From Erysipelotrichaceae bacterium UBA6182 (GTDB taxonomy: Bacteria > Bacillota_I > Bacilli_A > Erysipelotrichales > Erysipelotrichaceae): DNA of 8,505 nucleotides. A program made the translations under genes and the position numbers. Under the pieces are notes generated by a model that worked only from the letters and a program-made list of their open reading frames with translations, searched no databases and was not told the DNA's origin. The stretch covers positions 599 through 9,103 of the forward strand of contig DITO01000233.1 of the NCBI GenBank assembly GCA_002422065.1, read 5' to 3'. Positions 6,856 through 8,505 of the stretch are shown here, piece after piece. Every line of letters begins with the position of its first letter. Position 1 is the stretch's first letter.

Positions 6856-6883
6856 ATTATACAAAAAGTTTAATCAGAATCAA
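6856..6883 (-). promoter_or_regulatory. Predicted sigma-A type promoter of pilD
   Basis: On the - strand a perfect -10 TATAAT (6861-6856) follows TTGATT (6883-6878, four of six consensus bases) after a 16-base spacer. The transcript would start near 6849 with a leader of only about 15 bases before the pilD ATG at 6834. The promoter lies wholly in the 68-base space between the divergent pilD and pilB genes. Confidence 0.6.
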
Positions 6884-6887
6884 ACAC

Positions 6888-6895
6888 AAGGAGGG
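6888..6895 (+). promoter_or_regulatory. Strong ribosome binding site of pilB
   Basis: AAGGAGGG ends seven bases before the ATG at 6903 and is among the best Shine-Dalgarno sequences in the window. It fixes the pilB start. Confidence 0.8.
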
Positions 6896-6902
6896 TCTGT
6901 TT

Positions 6903-8505
6903 ATGATTTCTATCCCACTCGGACAATTATTACTAGAAGAGAGTATCATTACACAAGAACAACTCGATGAGGCGTTATCTCGCCAAAAGGTGATGAAGAA
7001 ACGTTTAGGAGAAGTCATAATCGATCTAGGTTATGTTAGTGAGCGTGATATTTTACTTTCACTTGCCAAACGACTAAAGATTGATTTTATTGAAAATCCA
7101 ATCTTACTCATCGATTTTGATGTCATTCGCCTAGTTCCAGAGTCGTTTGCTCGCAAATATGAGATTTTCCCTTTATTCCTTAAACTAGCCACTTTAACCA
7201 TTGCAACAAATGATCCTCTAGATTTCACTTGTCTTGAAGATTTAAGCATGATTACAGGGCTTGAAATCAAAACAGTTATTTCTTCAAAGCAAGATATTAA
7301 TCGTGCTATTGAGCGTGCATATCGTAAAAGTAATACTGATGATCTAATGGATGACATTCGATCAGATGGACTTGCACCTGATTTAAATGTTTTAGATTTA
7401 GATGATGTAAGTATGGCTGAGCGTGTTGAATCTGCTCCGGTAGTAAAACTTGTTAATAGTATTATCATGGAAGCTTATCAACAAAACGCCAGTGATATCC
7501 ATATTGAGCCAGAAGAATCATTTACTCGAGTACGTTTTAGAATTGATGGTGACCTACAAGTCTACAGTCAGTTCTCCAATGAAGTGCATCAACTTATAAC
7601 TACTCGTATCAAAATCATTAGTGGAATGAATATTGCAGAAAAGCGTATTCCTCAAGATGGTGGGTTACGATTCCGAAATGATCTTGTACGATTTGATTTA
7701 CGTATATCCACACTTCCTACAGCATATGGTGAGAAAGTCGTTATGCGTCTACTTGGCGCTGATCGTAACATCAGTTATGACTTACACAGCTTAGGTTTAT
7801 CAAACTATACAATTAACATGATCGAAAAAGCATTAAGAGTCCCACATGGTATCTTGTTAGTTACAGGTCCTACCGGTAGTGGTAAAACAACAACACTATA
7901 TTCTATGCTTGCGAAACTTAATGACCCTACTAAAGCAATCGTTACGATTGAGGATCCTATTGAACGTAAATTCGAATCAATTACCCAAGTACAGGTTAAT
8001 ACACGTGCTGGACTAACCTTTGCAAGTGGACTTCGCTCTATCTTACGTCAAGACCCTGACACCATCATGGTTGGGGAGATTCGTGATACTGAAACAGCAG
8101 AAATTGCTATTCGTGCTGCGATAACGGGTCACTTTGTTTTATCAACCATCCATACCAACGATGCATTATCAACAGTAGTTCGTTTAACTGACATGGGAAT
8201 TGAGCCATACTTAGTTGCATCTTCTGTGAAATGTGTTATCTCTCAGCGCCTTGTTAAGAAGATTTGCACACATTGTAAGACTCAAGTCGAAGTAGAAAGT
8301 GCAGACAATTTACTATTAGGAACTAATTTAGTTCACTCACACGTTGGACGAGGATGTAAACACTGTGGTAACACGGGATACTCAGGACGTACTGCCGTGT
8401 TTGAAACAATATTAATTGATGGACAACTTGAGCAACTCATTTCTCATAATGCGAGTATGGATGAACTCAAGCAATATGCTAAATCAAGAAACATGAGAAT
8501 GCTTG
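6903..8505 (+). CDS. pilB: Type IV pilus assembly ATPase PilB (3' end outside window)
   Basis: Cytoplasmic hexameric ATPase (GspE/PilB family) powering pilus extension through PilC. The frame is open from 6903 to the window edge, 534 codons; a usual length near 560 implies that only a few dozen residues are missing. An N-terminal MshEN/GspE_N domain (about 1-150) has two tandem LG motifs, at residues 5-28 and 34-57. The ATPase domain begins near SAPVVKLVN and ASDIHIEP. The Walker A motif GPTGSGKT is at 322-329, the Asp box TIEDPIE at 348-354, the Walker B region TIMVGEIRD at 387-395 and the His box STIHTND at 414-420. Two CxxC pairs (C455/C458, C485/C488) form the zinc site typical of PilB and GspE. 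These cysteines, the long N-domain and the pil neighbours argue against PilT or ComGA. The first LG motif has Pro in place of Arg, so c-di-GMP binding is uncertain. The frame is intact throughout. Confidence 0.95.
   Translation, partial: MISIPLGQLLLEESIITQEQLDEALSRQKVMKKRLGEVIIDLGYVSERDILLSLAKRLKIDFIENPILLIDFDVIRLVPESFARKYEIFPLFLKLATLTIATNDPLDFTCLEDLSMITGLEIKTVISSKQDINRAIERAYRKSNTDDLMDDIRSDGLAPDLNVLDLDDVSMAERVESAPVVKLVNSIIMEAYQQNASDIHIEPEESFTRVRFRIDGDLQVYSQFSNEVHQLITTRIKIISGMNIAEKRIPQDGGLRFRNDLVRFDLRISTLPTAYGEKVVMRLLGADRNISYDLHSLGLSNYTINMIEKALRVPHGILLVTGPTGSGKTTTLYSMLAKLNDPTKAIVTIEDPIERKFESITQVQVNTRAGLTFASGLRSILRQDPDTIMVGEIRDTETAEIAIRAAITGHFVLSTIHTNDALSTVVRLTDMGIEPYLVASSVKCVISQRLVKKICTHCKTQVEVESADNLLLGTNLVHSHVGRGCKHCGNTGYSGRTAVFETILIDGQLEQLISHNASMDELKQYAKSRNMRML

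Noticed and set aside
6082..6864. Longer pilD from a TTG start at 6864
   Set aside because: The extra ten residues contain the ribosome site and part of the -10 box of the gene; the ATG at 6834 is preceded by AGAGGT at ideal spacing.
7031..7468. 145-codon - strand open frame
   Set aside because: Antisense to the pilB N-terminal domain, Ser-rich and low complexity; pilB is clearly the real gene.
226..8505. Competence (comG) operon instead of type IV pilus
   Set aside because: pilM, pilN and pilO, the four-cysteine PilB with a long N-domain and the PilX-like gene are T4P features; comG operons have a short ComGA and no pilMNO.
1..8505. Mobile elements, CRISPR arrays, tRNA or rRNA genes
   Set aside because: No transposase, terminal repeats, regularly spaced repeats or RNA-gene sequences were seen; the genes form one functional set.

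Overview
The window is a type IV pilus (T4P) assembly locus from a low-G+C bacterium. DNA is about one third G+C by eye. TGA is used as a stop (first pilin gene, pilM) and tryptophan is TGG, so the standard bacterial code applies and UGA-Trp mycoplasmas are excluded. Strong AGGAGG-type ribosome sites, tight gene packing and PilM-PilN-PilO with no PilP or PilQ secretin gene next to them suggest a single-membrane member of the Bacillota or a free-living Mollicutes relative. This placement is inference; there is no rRNA or other marker.

Layout. Bases 1-225 are a very A+T-rich leader with no supportable gene, a perfect 12-bp palindrome and several TATAAT boxes. Then come seven + strand genes with gaps of 1-20 bases: two class III-signal minor pilins (226-660, 673-1128), a large PilX/GspK-like protein with a predicted beta-helix (1141-2682), pilC (2693-3880), pilM (3901-4788), pilN (4793-5356) and pilO (5358-6089). 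The prepilin peptidase pilD (6082-6834) lies on the - strand, convergent with pilO (8-bp overlap) and divergent from pilB. pilB (6903 to the window end) is on the + strand and is cut by the window edge after 534 codons.

How the parts work together. PilD removes the short positively charged leaders of the prepilins. The three pilin-like proteins resemble, in order and type, the GspI-GspJ-GspK / PilV-PilW-PilX set that forms the pilus tip and primes assembly. PilB is the cytoplasmic hexameric ATPase that drives PilC, the membrane platform. PilM (cytoplasmic, actin-like) with PilN and PilO (single-pass, coiled-coil) form the alignment subcomplex. No major pilin, PilT retraction ATPase or secretin is in the window.

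Most notable points: the large predicted beta-helix tip protein; pilD embedded antisense between pilO and pilB with its own promoter and a rho-independent terminator written into the last codons of pilO, an arrangement like a noncontiguous operon; and a short PilM whose nucleotide-binding motifs look eroded. The locus belongs to a known machine, and I do not see a wholly new system.
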